The notes below the pieces were generated by a model that did no database searches, was not told the origin of the DNA, and saw only the letters and a list, made by a program, of their open reading frames with translations. A stretch of 64,000 bases of DNA from Heterostelium multicystogenum (Eukaryota; Evosea; Eumycetozoa; Acytosteliales; Acytosteliaceae), in assembly GCA_003667245.1 (NCBI GenBank), contig RCNN01000093.1:20881-84880 (forward strand), written 5' to 3'. Position 1 is the stretch's first letter; each line of letters opens with the position of its first letter. Below, piece by piece: positions 1-11,228 of this stretch. The translations under genes were made by a program, and so were the position numbers.

Positions 1-1
1 C

Positions 2-1690
2 TCCCCACACTTCCAGGTCCTCAAATCACAAGTCCCACAGGCTTTGGTTATTGCTCCAAATCATGTCTTTGTCGACAAGAACATTCCAAAGCGTTGGCGT
101 AACCCAGATGCATTGTTAAAGTGGTGGCGTGAAGATCCAATGCTCAACTCTCATCACTGGAATTGGCACTCTGCATACCCATCATTTGGTGTTTCCTTGG
201 ATGGAGTTACCCCACCAAAGTTAAAGGATCGTCAAGGTGAGCTATTTGTCTTTATGCATCGTCAAATGGTTGCTCGTTATGACTGTGAGAGAACTGCACT
301 CGGTTTACAACCAATAGATGCATTTGGAGCCAACTCTTACCGTGAATCTCTTGGAGACGCATTTGATCCATTGATTTCTATGTTTGTACCACGTCCAGCC
401 GACTCCAAGATGAGAGACAATGTCTCCTGTACACCACCATTTGACTCCATTTCAATTGTAGATTTAGAAATGTGGCGTGATCGTCTCTTTGAAGCAATCC
501 AGAACAGATCCTTCAAGAAGTCAGTCACACAACCCGATGGATCTGTCACCACCACTGAGATTCCAATGACTATTGCCGACCTTGGATCTTCCCTCGAGGC
601 TACTATGGGAAGTCCCAACAAATCCTATTATGGAAACTTAAACAAACAGGCTCACAATTTGATGTCACGTGTATTTGACCCACAAGGAGAGGAACAAACC
701 TCAATTGGTATTATGGGAGATATTATTGGTGCCTTCCGTGACCCAATGTTCTGGAGATGGCATAAACACTTGGACGAGTTTTTCCATCGTTTCGAACTCA
801 CTCTTCAGCCATACAACATTGTTGACTATGCTCCATCCAACTTTAGAGTTTCAAATGCTATCGTTCGTTCCAGCTATACTTCTACACCATACGTTAACAA
901 TGAAACTGGTTTGGTCGATGTCCAATTAAGAACACCTACCTCCCCTCTACAAGAGAACCACTTGGTTACCTACATGAAAACTCAAATCATCGCCATCAAG
1001 GCAGATGGATCAGTCATCAATGCTCCAACCACTGGACCCTCTGCAGACATTCTCAACTCCTACGAGACCAACCGTCTCTACTATGTTCCATTTAACTATG
1101 AAATTTCAGTAGTAAATGAAGACTCAAAGTTCAAGAAAGTTGTAGTTCGTATTTACATTGTAGCAGAGGACGATTATGGAGACCGTCGTAAATGGATTTC
1201 ACTTGACCAATTCTACACCTCCTTACCCGAAGGTCAAAGAGAGTACACCATTACTAGATCATCGAGTGAGTCCACAATCTTGCAACAAGCAGCCACCGAA
1301 GAATGGCCAGGAAACTGGGAATGCCTTCAAAATATACCACCACCATCCACCGAGACCTATTGCAAGTGCGGTTTGCCACGTAATCTCTTGTTGCCACGTG
1401 GTACCAAGGAGGGAATGCCATTTAAGCTTGCTGTCATTGTAACCGACGCCAAGTTTGACACTATTGTATATGGTGATGGACAATCTTCATGCTGTGACGG
1501 TAACATCTACTGCGGTACCTACAACAAGCCATATCCTTTCAAGATGGACATGGGATTCCCATTCAACAGAGCCATCAGAACACAAGCCGACTCCATTGAA
1601 GAGAAAATGGATGTATATCTTACTGCAACCAACGTTTTCAAGGGTGACATCATCATCAAATGGGAAACACCAAAGATTCAAGCTGCCTAA
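2..1690 (+). CDS. Hemocyanin/phenoloxidase-like protein, 5' end outside window
   Basis: The frame is open from base 2, so the N-terminus lies upstream; the first in-window candidate start at 44 is TTG, not ATG. Numbering residues from that codon, the protein shows the arthropod hemocyanin/prophenoloxidase/hexamerin fold: CuA ligands in HHWNWH (H38, H42) and FVFMHRQM (H72), then the CuB region GNLNKQAHN (H204) and RDPMFWRWHKHLD (H240), followed by the C-terminal beta-rich domain. In the family, CuB normally begins HxxxH; here the first of the two is Asn (N200), so one copper ligand is missing. Family members carry oxygen, oxidise phenols, or store amino acids (hexamerins). With CuA intact and CuB damaged, catalytic activity is uncertain. 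The frame is otherwise clean to a TAA stop. A tyrosinase of the fungal type is less likely because the DPMFWRWHKHLD element is hemocyanin-like. Confidence 0.85.
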   Translation, partial: SPHFQVLKSQVPQALVIAPNHVFVDKNIPKRWRNPDALLKWWREDPMLNSHHWNWHSAYPSFGVSLDGVTPPKLKDRQGELFVFMHRQMVARYDCERTALGLQPIDAFGANSYRESLGDAFDPLISMFVPRPADSKMRDNVSCTPPFDSISIVDLEMWRDRLFEAIQNRSFKKSVTQPDGSVTTTEIPMTIADLGSSLEATMGSPNKSYYGNLNKQAHNLMSRVFDPQGEEQTSIGIMGDIIGAFRDPMFWRWHKHLDEFFHRFELTLQPYNIVDYAPSNFRVSNAIVRSSYTSTPYVNNETGLVDVQLRTPTSPLQENHLVTYMKTQIIAIKADGSVINAPTTGPSADILNSYETNRLYYVPFNYEISVVNEDSKFKKVVVRIYIVAEDDYGDRRKWISLDQFYTSLPEGQREYTITRSSSESTILQQAATEEWPGNWECLQNIPPPSTETYCKCGLPRNLLLPRGTKEGMPFKLAVIVTDAKFDTIVYGDGQSSCCDGNIYCGTYNKPYPFKMDMGFPFNRAIRTQADSIEEKMDVYLTATNVFKGDIIIKWETPKIQAA

Positions 1691-1856
1691 AGAAAGATTT
1701 ACCATTGCATTTGCATTTCCAGAGGCTTATACCCATGTATATCTACCATTTATTTAAATAAAATTAACATCTTAATACATTCTTTTAGTTATCATTACCT
1801 AATATGAACTTCATAGCAGAAAGAACTAACAGACACAGACTGCATTTAGTAAGGAA

Positions 1857-3161
1857 TTATTGCTGCTCATTGTCGATCAATAGCCATTCTAAAGATGACC
1901 TATTTCTTTGATTGGGAAGAAACAACAAAGATTGGTTTTCCATCAATCGAACAGAAGTGCTGATTTTAGGCTCCATTTCATTATCTACGAGCTCTACCTC
2001 TGAAACTAATTCAAATATTCTTCGTATTGACTTGACTTGGGACTTAATCCAAGAGCCAATGGTATCGTCCTTTCCAAAGGGATGCTTATAAATAATTTTT
2101 TTAATGAATAGGCGTTCTTTGATTGACTTCCACAGTCTATTGGTCTATACTCAAAAGATGATATATCCAATTATAGCCCCGAGGTTAGGTACACTCTATT
2201 GACTTGGTGTAATAGTATATATCATGAATCATTAAATGGGTTACCGATGGTGGGATATCACTTGTTTTAAGATGGGGACTCTTCAAATGAGTGACCGAGG
2301 ATGGGATTGATTCCTTTTCAAATGGACGATAGCTCCAGCCAAATATTAGATGAGTAACTGATGGTGGGATAACACCTGGTTCAAGTGATTGATTATAGCT
2401 TGCTCCAAAAGTTAAATGAGTCACCGAGGGTGGAATAACACCATGACCGATCACTTGATCAAAGCGGAAACCAAATTTCAAATGGGTAACAGATGAGGAA
2501 TATCACCTGGATTAAGCTCTTGATCAAACTCTTCTCCAAAAATTAAATGGGTCACCGATGACGGAATGGATCCTGGTTTAAGTGGTGAATTGAAATCAAA
2601 ACCAAAAGTCAAATGAGTCACCGATGATGGAATATCATTTGGCTTAAGATGACGATTGAAAACATCATTAAATGTTAGGTGGGTCACTGATGAAGGAATC
2701 GTGCAGTCTGACAGTGGAATGTAGGAATTCAATCCAAAAGTCAAATGGGTAACCGATTGTGGAACTACTCCAGGTATCAATGCATGATTTAAAGTATACA
2801 GAAAAGTCAAATGGGTAACAGTGGATGGAATATCGCCTGGTTGAATGATTGTTTGGCACAAGCTAATTCCGAGACTTAGATGCGTAACAGTTGCGGGAAT
2901 TGATCCAGGTTTTAGTTCTTTATTGTGGATCAAGTGAGTCACTGCAGGTGATGTATTGTTGAAGCTTTGGAGAGTTGGTGAATCAATCGGTAGCTTAATA
3001 TGGTATTTGGGTGAGGTTTCTATATTTCTGTTAGAATAAAGAATGTCTTTGTTGACCATAAGAAAACATAAGACATCTATATCGTCTAGATATGACAGAA
3101 TCTTCCGTAACACTGTGATTGGGAGTTTGAATGTCTTTGTTAAACTTTTATATATCTCCAT
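1857..3161 (-). CDS. FNIP-repeat protein with F-box-like N-terminus, frame disrupted
   Basis: The protein opens with an F-box-like helix pair (LRKILSYLDDIDVLCFLMVN) and continues into about a dozen FNIP repeats, each near the consensus FNxxLxPGxIPxSVTHLxFG. FNIP proteins are a large dictyostelid family, thought to be beta-solenoid scaffolds, often with F-box heads that could link to SCF ubiquitin ligases; no substrate can be inferred. A one-base loss near 2498-2502 shifts the frame inside a repeat (GDIP then HLLPI and stop, whereas the next frame gives SSVTHLKFG). A TAA and a second shift occur near 2150-2187, after which the family's non-repeat C-terminal domain (RLWKSIKERL ... SSLEWLLIDNEQQ) runs to TAA at 1857. 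The same tail type is found at the end of the FNIP gene at 52133-53690. The gene is either a recent pseudogene or intact with sequence errors. Confidence 0.75.
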
Positions 3162-3382
3162 TGTCGATTTATAAAATGAAAAATTTTGTGTAAAAAGATC
3201 ATTAACTGAGTTCCTTTGATTGGCGCCACCTTTTGATTAATTTCAGGTTATAAAATATAACCTTAGGTTTGGTTCTATCATCATTGTATTATTATAGACC
3301 AAAAACATCTAGATTTTATTCTTCCAATACTAATATTTATTTTTATTGAATAAACTAATCTCAAGTTTTCAAATATTTTGAA

Positions 3383-5246
3383 CTACTTTTCATCATTTGA
3401 AATAACTGTCCAATCAAAAATAGAGCCTTGACACTTTGTTTGGAACTAGTAAAATAGAATTATTTTCCAAAAGTCGACATTCTACTCTGTATTCATCAAA
3501 GGAATTGGTAAAAGTAACTTTGGGAACTATTTTTAATATCTCCGACATGTTGGTAAACTTGGACTTAACGAAACTTTGTACACTAGAGTTTTTGATTATT
3601 TTTCTCTAACAAATACTTCTTGGATAGTTGGAATCTTCTTAACTGAGTCCCAAAAAGTACTGAATTCGAAATCGGTTTCGAATAGAAATTTCCTTGAAAC
3701 TTGTATGGACTTTAGAGATAGGTCTAAAATAGGTTGATCAAAATCCCTTCCTATTTCCAGATGAATGACAGACGATGGAATCGTTCCTGTTTCGAGGTAT
3801 TGATTGAAATGATCACCAAATATCAAATGAGTTACCGAATGTGGAATTACACCATGTTTAAGCCGTTGATTGAAGGCATTACCAAAGGTCAAATGAGTTA
3901 CTGACTGTGGAATTACACCAGGTTGCAAAATTTGATTAAAATCCATTCCAAACTCTAAATGTGTGAGGTTTGATGGAAGAGATCCAATTGATAGCAGCTA
4001 GTTGAAAAGAAAACCAAAAGTCAAACTTGTCACTGAAAGTGGGATACAACCTGGTTTGAGAATCTGATTAAAATTTGTTCCAAACTTCAGGCTAATAACT
4101 GATAATGGAATATCCCCTGGTTGAAGAGGACTGTTGAAATTATCTGAAAAGGTCAAGTGTGTAACTGAAGATTCTTTAGATTCAAAATAACACCTATTAG
4201 TAGTCAGATATTTGACTGATGAAGGCAGTGAATTAGATCTAATAGGTCGAGAGAAATAATGACCTAATGATAAGTGAATTACGGATGAAGGAATAATTCC
4301 AGGCCAAAGCTCTTGATCAAATAAATAACCTAAAGTTAAATGAGTTACTGAATCTGGAATATCTCTTGGTTTGAGAGCTTGATTAAATGAAAATCCAAAA
4401 GACAAATTAGTCACTGAATCTGGAATATCTCCTGGTTTAATTACTTGATCAAATTGATATCCCAAATCTAAATCGGTCACGGATTGTGGAATAGATTTGG
4501 GTAAGCGTAGGTGATTGAATCCATGAAATGATAGATTGGTTACTGAAGCTGGAATATCACCAGGTTTAAGTGGTTGGTCGAAAAGACCAAATGAGATGCT
4601 GGTTACAGATGATGGAATATCACCAGGCTTAAGAGGTTGATTGAATTGGGCTCCAAAATTCAGATGAGTAACAGATGGTGGAATAGAACCTTCTTTAAGT
4701 TTCGAGTTAAAGTAATAGCCAAAAGCTAAGTGTGTTACAGACGATGGGATATCTCCGACATTTAGTGATTCATTAAAATAATCACCTAATTCTAAATGTC
4801 TGATTGATGGTGGAATAGATTTGTGAAGATTGAAATTTCCACCGGTTATCAAGTATGTTACTGACAATGGAATTGAACCAGGTTTAAATGTATTTTTATG
4901 TGTTAATATGAGACTTTTAACAACACACTATTAGGTCGACGGAATATTGATATTCTTCACTAAACTTCAAATGAGTAACATTCTCTGGAATATCACCAGG
5001 TTTAAGTTCTCTCCTTTGACTAACATTGTATCTTTTAATTGGTTTTGGCTTATCAAATATTGAGTCAATCTTTGATATCTTGATATGATATATAGGTGAG
5101 AGTAAGATGTTTTTATGAGCGTAAAGAATGTTTTTGTTGACCAATAGTAAACATAAAATATCGATCTCATCAAGATACGACAGAATCTTCCTTATAGTGG
5201 TGATTTGAAGTGGAAAAGGAAGCAATAGATTTGTATGAATATCCAT
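3383..5246 (-). pseudogene. FNIP-repeat gene with nonsense codon and frameshifts
   Basis: A second FNIP gene lies head-to-tail with the previous one. It has an ATG at 5246, the same F-box-like head (IRKILSYLDEIDILCLLLVN), and roughly fifteen FNIP repeats. Four lesions are visible. The frame changes near 4915, where a non-consensus stretch separates the head from the repeat array. An in-frame TAG at 3998-4000 sits exactly where the FNQ motif has Gln, with repeats continuing in the same frame afterwards. A one-base shift in an A run near 3596 precedes the C-terminal domain. A last shift near 3430 precedes the terminal segment IFDWTVISNDEK and stop at 3383. Four lesions suggest a true pseudogene, though sequence error is possible for the homopolymer cases. 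It is probably a paralogue of the neighbour. Confidence 0.7.
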
Positions 5247-5528
5247 AATATCAATATTGATTAGGAACAGAGATGAGTGATGATCTAATCAAATAATGGA
5301 ACAGGGAAGAAATTGTTAAAAAACATTTAAAAGTTCCAAAGTCTGTAAAAAAAATCAAAGGTCTACTTTACAAGATTTAATTTACATAATTTTCTAAAGA
5401 TAGTATTTTCCAAAGTCTGCATAGAAATAATTTAGACCAAATAGGATTTACTATAAATACAAAAATGAATAGTTACTCATATGACTAACTAATCATAGTT
5501 AGATACAACTTCAACAAACTAACAATCA
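5247..5528. other. AT-rich intergenic region between FNIP gene and secreted-protein gene
   Basis: About 280 bp of AT-rich sequence between divergently oriented genes, so it should carry both promoters. No RNA gene or repeat is visible. Confidence 0.5.
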
Positions 5529-6105
5529 TGAATTATTTTATTATCTATTTAGTGTTTATTTCTTTCAATTGCATTAATCACCAATGCTAACAAACTTATT
5601 GGTCTTCCACAAGGTAATTTGATAATTTGTAATTGATCCAGTTACATCAAGCATTCAATATTGACTATTCTTCTATTTAACATATAAAGAGAATATGGTT
5701 GGAGAAACAGAATGTGCCAACAATATTGTTGAACCAATCCCTCCAATAGCTTCAGGAAGCGGTTATTGCTTGTTTTTGGCTGATGGATTTCCAAGCAACT
5801 CCTATTCAATTGATTTGGAAATCTTCCCATCAACACCCTCCTATCTCTATATCCAACTTGGCTATTTTGGTTCTGTACCAACCGTTTCTTGTGACTCCCA
5901 ACCATTCTACACCTCTGCTTCTCTCTACACTAGTGGCGGCACCAACTCTATCCACGTCGAATCTGGATCCAATGTCAACAAGACACTTACTGGAACAGTT
6001 GGAGTGATATTCTCATGTGACAACAGTGCCACTAACACCTCTCAATCCTGTGACATCACCGTCAAAGGAACCATGTGCAACCTCCTCACCTCATTGCAGT
6101 ACTAA
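5529..6105 (+). CDS. Small probable secreted protein, two exons
   Basis: I do not recognise the family. The ATG at 5529 opens a hydrophobic stretch (MNYFIIYLVFI) typical of a signal peptide. The likely continuation in another frame, LSIALITNANK, looks like the end of the same signal peptide and cleavage region, so a one- or two-base shift near 5565 is suspected. A GT..AG intron (about 5613-5689) then joins to the main exon, which encodes about 135 residues rich in Ser, Thr, Gly and Asn with seven Cys, ending at TAA. The Cys content and Ser/Thr richness fit an extracellular beta-sandwich protein. The function cannot be told from sequence. Confidence 0.5.
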
Positions 6106-6386
6106 ATCAATCCATCGATCAAAATTAATAAAATTACTAATTTTAGACTGGTTTCCAAAACAAGTTGCTGTGGTGAAGTGCAAATGAATTTAAACCTCAA
6201 TTCACAATAAAATTAGACATACTAATAAAGATATACTAGTATATTCATTTTCCATATTTGGTTTAGAATCAAACAGTGTGTTAAACTTTATTAACTTTAG
6301 CACTATTTTGATTAGTTTTAATTGGTTTTGGTTAGTTTTATCATTCATTAGTACTATCGAGCCTTATATGTATATAGTTAGTTGAT

Positions 6387-9300
6387 AATGAATAGCGAGA
6401 ATAATAGTACTCCCGCTGCATCTGCTTCTTCTGCTAGTGGTGGAGATAGTAACGTTTTAAATGATCTGGATCAGCGATTTTAATATAGAGAATCAGAATA
6501 AAATTGACTTTGGTATCGATATACAGAATGACAATGATGACTATGCGGATGATGTAGTAGATGATGACGATGATGATGTTGTTCCAGATCACATATTGGC
6601 AGAAGACTATACAAGTAAATACCAGGATGATGATGCGTCGGCACTTGATATCGATATTGCAACACTGTCTTTGCTTACGAGCAAAGCTGGCACCCCATAT
6701 ACTTCGCTGAATGAACTGATGCAGGACATTGAAGAGCATCCTCACCATGCTCTGAAGATGTCAAGTGCGATCGATGTCGATCTACAGTCGCTACCCTCGG
6801 GTGTAATCAATACATGTATGTGAGATAAAACGAAGCATCTAATATCAATCACACAAAGATATCTTAACCGGTTGAATCACGTCACTGACAACACTATCTC
6901 TATCTCTACTCTTCTTCAAGATCTTAGTCAAGCAGAAGAGCTTGTACACCTACACAAGGTGATTGAATCCAACGATTTGATTCTAGCAGAGATTGGCGAT
7001 GTATTTAAATCATTTGACGATGAGCTCCAAATGCTGATCAAAAGATATGCCCGATACTCACATAACAACGCAGGAACTATCACAGGCGCTTGTCAACAGA
7101 ATGCTCGTCAAAGACGCAATATCAAAAGTTGTAAAGAAGATACTTATTCCACCTGATCTTATTAGGTATGATACTGTTCTTCGACAGCGCGCTAGATAGA
7201 TAGATCATCATACTAACATAACATACATACAAATTACTGCGACGCAATACAGTGGAATCAATAAAGACGATATCAATGAAGACTATATTAATTATATCGA
7301 AGCGTTGGAGCATAGAATCGAATCATTGGACGACTTTATGTCAAGTGAAGCAATGTTTGCACAGGACATGGCATATGAAATAGATCTACTCAAAAAGAAA
7401 GTAGGTAGCTTTACAAACCTCATAGCTAGGTGAATGCCGGCATGAGTTGCTAATATCTCCTATTACCCAACGCTAGGCAAGCAGGCAGGTGAGAGACTTT
7501 ATGCTAAAGCTCGTCATCAGTTTAAGAAAGCCACGAACCAATGTACAGATCCTGCAGCATTCTAAGCTATTTAAATACTCTGTACTGAATCATTTCATCT
7601 ACAAATACTCTCCTGTCTATGCAATTGAAATCAAACAGCACTATGTATGTTAGTTACTATTACCGGCTAAAAGATCGATCTTTCAGCGTAGCTTTAAATA
7701 CTAACAGTCGACCTCTACTTTGATTATCGACAGACGGAAACAGTATCAAGAATATTCATGTCTTACTTCAAGAGCTACTCGACTTCGTTGGCCAAGGTTT
7801 ACTATCCAGTTGCCTCCAAGTCAGATGTCGTCGGATGGTATGACAATGTCATCAAAGGCTACTTTAGCAACTCAACAAAGCAAGTGGACACCAACAAGGC
7901 ATCGGCATTCAACCTGAACCTTCCCAACCTGCCCAATGACATATGGACAAGCATCAGAAGCGAAATCATCAATGAAATACCAGAGGGAATCAACCAAAAT
8001 CTACTACGAAGATCACACATGATCATAAGAGCTACAGACGCCCCACTAATCATTCCACATGTCGCCATTAAAGTAGGTTGGCCTACAACTAATAGTTAAT
8101 ATCAATCATGAGTGTTTAGACTAACTCTAGCTCATCTCTCTTGTGTAGAATAACAAGAAATATCCATTAGAGCAAATCTTTAGATCAATGAATATACTGC
8201 TGTTGGATACGGTTTGTTCAGAGTACATATTTACACAACAGTGGCTTGCCAGACCGCTTGTCTCCAACCAAGAGACCTCTGGCATCATCAAGCCTATTTT
8301 CGACAACATATTCAACCTTTTCTACGAGAACATCTACCAATATGTCTCGAATAGCTATGATTGCCTGGGAATTTTGATTTCAATCAAGCTGAACCAGATA
8401 TTGATTGAGCTACTAAAAGAGAGAAAGCTGTCGATTCCTTGTCTTTCCTCTTACTTCTACAAGGTCGATGTTATCCTCTGGGATAAGTTTAGCGAGCTAT
8501 TCAAGAGAAACATCGATAGTCTCAAGTTGGCACTGACCAACAACAACGGAACCATAGATCTCAGGCCACATATTGTAAGCTCAATTTACTAACTGCTAGT
8601 GATTTCTCGCACTACGAAGTCGACTAACCATATCTATCTATCTATCTTCTCGCTAATAATATCAAGTATACAAGAAGATTCTCAGAGTTCTATACAAGTG
8701 TATCAGAAATCATAGGAAATACAGTGGCTGACTCTAGAGTCACTGCATGGATGGCTGTGCTTCGGTCGTCCATGGAGAGAGTCCTGCAACACATGGCACA
8801 AAACTTCCCGGATGCCAAGAACAAATCGATATTCCTCATCAACAACTACGATGTTGTCATAACTGTGCTCTCGGTAAGCTTCATCAACATGGCACTGAGC
8901 TTCATGCCCAACCGTACTAACCTACCATCTGTCGCTCATTAAGGAAAACAATGTATCGCTCAAGGAGGATGGATATGTCCAATTTAAAGAGTTGATAGAT
9001 GAGCAAATCAATATATATTTTGGAGGAGCAGCTGTTCTCCTACTTCAAGGCACTTATTACTTTTATCAAGGAAGTCGAGTCAAAGATCATCAACAGTCCA
9101 CCCGTAGGCAATGCATCATCAACGGCATCTTCCTATATTATCGATAAGATGCATTAAATGGGCTGACCAACGACTTCTCCAACAGATGGAGAGAGGTGCT
9201 CAAGCGAATCCAAAATCGACATTATGAATGCATTTTCAAACTTCAACATTGGCTCCGAGATTACCAAGAAACTGATCGCGCAATTCTTGATCTACTACAA

Positions 9301-9427
9301 GCGCTTCGAAGAGATCTACAAGAAATCCAACAAGCAGACAACCACCACTCTGACCCAGCCAAAGGCCAACTTCATTCCCATCTCAACGATCACCTATGAG
9401 ATATCAAAGAACTTCTCAATATCATAA
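6387..9427 (+). CDS. vps52: VPS52, GARP/EARP tethering complex subunit (frameshifts)
   Basis: Vps52 is a core subunit of the GARP (and EARP) complex that tethers endosome-derived vesicles at the trans-Golgi network. The whole family pattern can be followed: acidic N-terminal segment, coiled-coil region (SQAEELVHLHKVIESNDLIL), VRDFMLKLVISLRKPRTNVQ, SRIFMSYFKSYSTSLAKVYY, APLIIPHVAIKNNKKYPLEQ, RPHIYTRRFSEF, KSIFLINNYDVV, and the C-terminal QFLIYYKRFEEIY segment. Convincing introns are 7166-7252, 7401-7476, 7645-7733, 8073-8148, 8575-8664 and 8874-8943; one near 6816-6858 is less certain. Single-base shifts are needed near 6470, 7090, 9020, 9150 and 9215 to keep the conserved protein, which for an essential-looking single gene suggests sequence error rather than decay. 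The stop is TAA. Confidence 0.88.
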
Positions 9428-9611
9428 TATTAATAATAATAAATACCTAATACTTGTAAGGTGCTCCTTACTTTACATCATCATCATTACATATTTGCAG
9501 TACCACATTCAAAATTATGACTGATTTGGTGGTGCGCTAATCTAATTTTAGTCTGCAAAACTTTTTATGTCATATGATTAAGTTCATATTGATAGTCATA
9601 TTCCTATTATA

Positions 9612-10856
9612 ATGGCTGACAAGCATATAGATAACAATAGCAAGGATCATGCTGATCAACCCAAGAGATTGTATAGCATCTTGGGTGTACCAAACGACGC
9701 GTCCCAAAAAGGAGATTAGGGATGCTACATGGCAAAATCAAGAGAGTATCATCCAGATAAAGGTGGTGATCAAAACATGTTTATAGAGTTGAATCGTGCG
9801 TATCAAATACTCGGTGATTCCAAGCGAAGATCGGTCTATGACCACTTGCCTGGCTCGGTAGAAGATGTCAGCATGGTCGATATTTTCACCAAGTACATGC
9901 ATCTGCAGTCGTATCTCAAACAGGCTCTATCCGGTGCTGACACACGCCGTTATCGATCGATTCTTCTCATACAAGGCACATATCATTAGGGCTGCACTGG
10001 GCATTGCTCGAGACGGGCCTTATGTCCACCTGAACCTTTCACACATCGCCGCCTTCCCGGTTGTTCACATGTTTGTTGACACCACCGTTGAGATGCTCGT
10101 CGACAAGCAGCAGAGCAAGAGCGGGACTGCGCAGCTCACGCCGGTCAAGCGTGCACTTCTGATTGAGGTAGTATCGACATTAATTGCAGCTCCATTTGAG
10201 CTGTACGCATACAAAGCGTTCTTTAGTCACTATAGAAATGGAAAGTTGTTCGACTACTTCACTCTTGGCACAGCCGATCACCTCTCACCCGCGAAAAGAC
10301 TTCTTCACAACACAGCGCTCTACTTCCGTTGCTTCACGGCAGCGACCTCAAGTGCCTGCTTGGCATGGTTGCATTCCGAATTGGATATACACTTACCAAC
10401 TACGTTATATCATCGTTGGCCGACTTTTGCAGACACAAAGCACTGGTCGCCGAGATAGAACACAAGGAAGAGCAGAGACAACAAAAAAGCACAAGCAAAA
10501 GTGAATAATATCGATGATGATAATGATGATGATGATGATAATAGCGATGACGATGATGATAGTGATGATGACAACAATGAAGAAGATGAAACTTATAGCA
10601 AAATCAATGAACCAAAACCACTTAAATCGATACTTTGGAATGGCGCCGGATTGTGTACTACATTCCTCTCCTACTTTGTACCATCAGCACTATTTCTCCC
10701 CCATATAGACTCTTTTACAAAATAGAGAAACCAAAGATATCTTATTTTAGTACAGCACTTTTGAAAACCGCATGGCTTGAGACCGTGTCGCTGTTGTTTA
10801 TGGACTTATTCAATTCAATATCTTCACATGTATTAACAAACTCGGAATCAAAATAA
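9612..10856 (+). CDS. J-domain (DnaJ/Hsp40) protein, probably membrane-associated, frameshifted
   Basis: The ATG at 9612 is followed by a J-domain in broken frames: LYSILGVPNDAS, then EIRDA, REYHPDKGGDQ with the diagnostic HPD motif, and ELNRAYQILGDSKRRSVYDH. J-domains stimulate the ATPase of Hsp70 partners. Downstream are segments with moderately hydrophobic helices (LIEVVSTLIAAPFELYAYKAFF; RIGYTLTNYVISSLADF), an acidic Asp/Asn tract (about 10510-10600) and more hydrophobic stretches before a TAA at 10854-10856. Extra or missing bases occur near 9705-9735, 9945, 10375 and 10490. The C-terminal part resembles no family that I recognise; a membrane co-chaperone is possible. The gene lies about 180 bp downstream of VPS52 on the same strand. 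Confidence 0.6.
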
Positions 10857-11228
10857 ACCCAACAACAACAACCAACAACAACATTATGGGTCAATACAAA
10901 TAGACTATATTATATTAACTATATATATATGACAACCAAAAGTAAGTATTATAGTTTATAATTCATCCAATTCAACCCCAAAGCATCGCCAACAAGAGTT
11001 ATAGACAAAGACAAACCAACGTCATCACACACGACACAGTTTAGTTTATTTTTAATTTTCAATTAAATTTATGATTTTTTCATTTTTTTAATGAATTGAA
11101 TGAAATGCAAGCACATCTGTCAACTTTGAGATTTCAATTTTATCTACACAAACTAGTTAGGTTACTTTAACTTGACTTTTGTTGTTTGTTTGCTTTGTTA
11201 GTTTGTTTAATTTATTATAATTAGAGTA
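10857..11228. promoter_or_regulatory. AT-rich upstream region of SEC12/PREB
   Basis: About 370 bp of AT-rich sequence with long T runs directly before the ATG at 11229, as usual for dictyostelid promoters. No specific factor site is recognised. Confidence 0.35.

Noticed and set aside
44..46. Start codon of the hemocyanin-like gene at 44
   Set aside because: The codon is TTG and the frame is open back to base 2 with family-like residues, so the true start lies outside the window.
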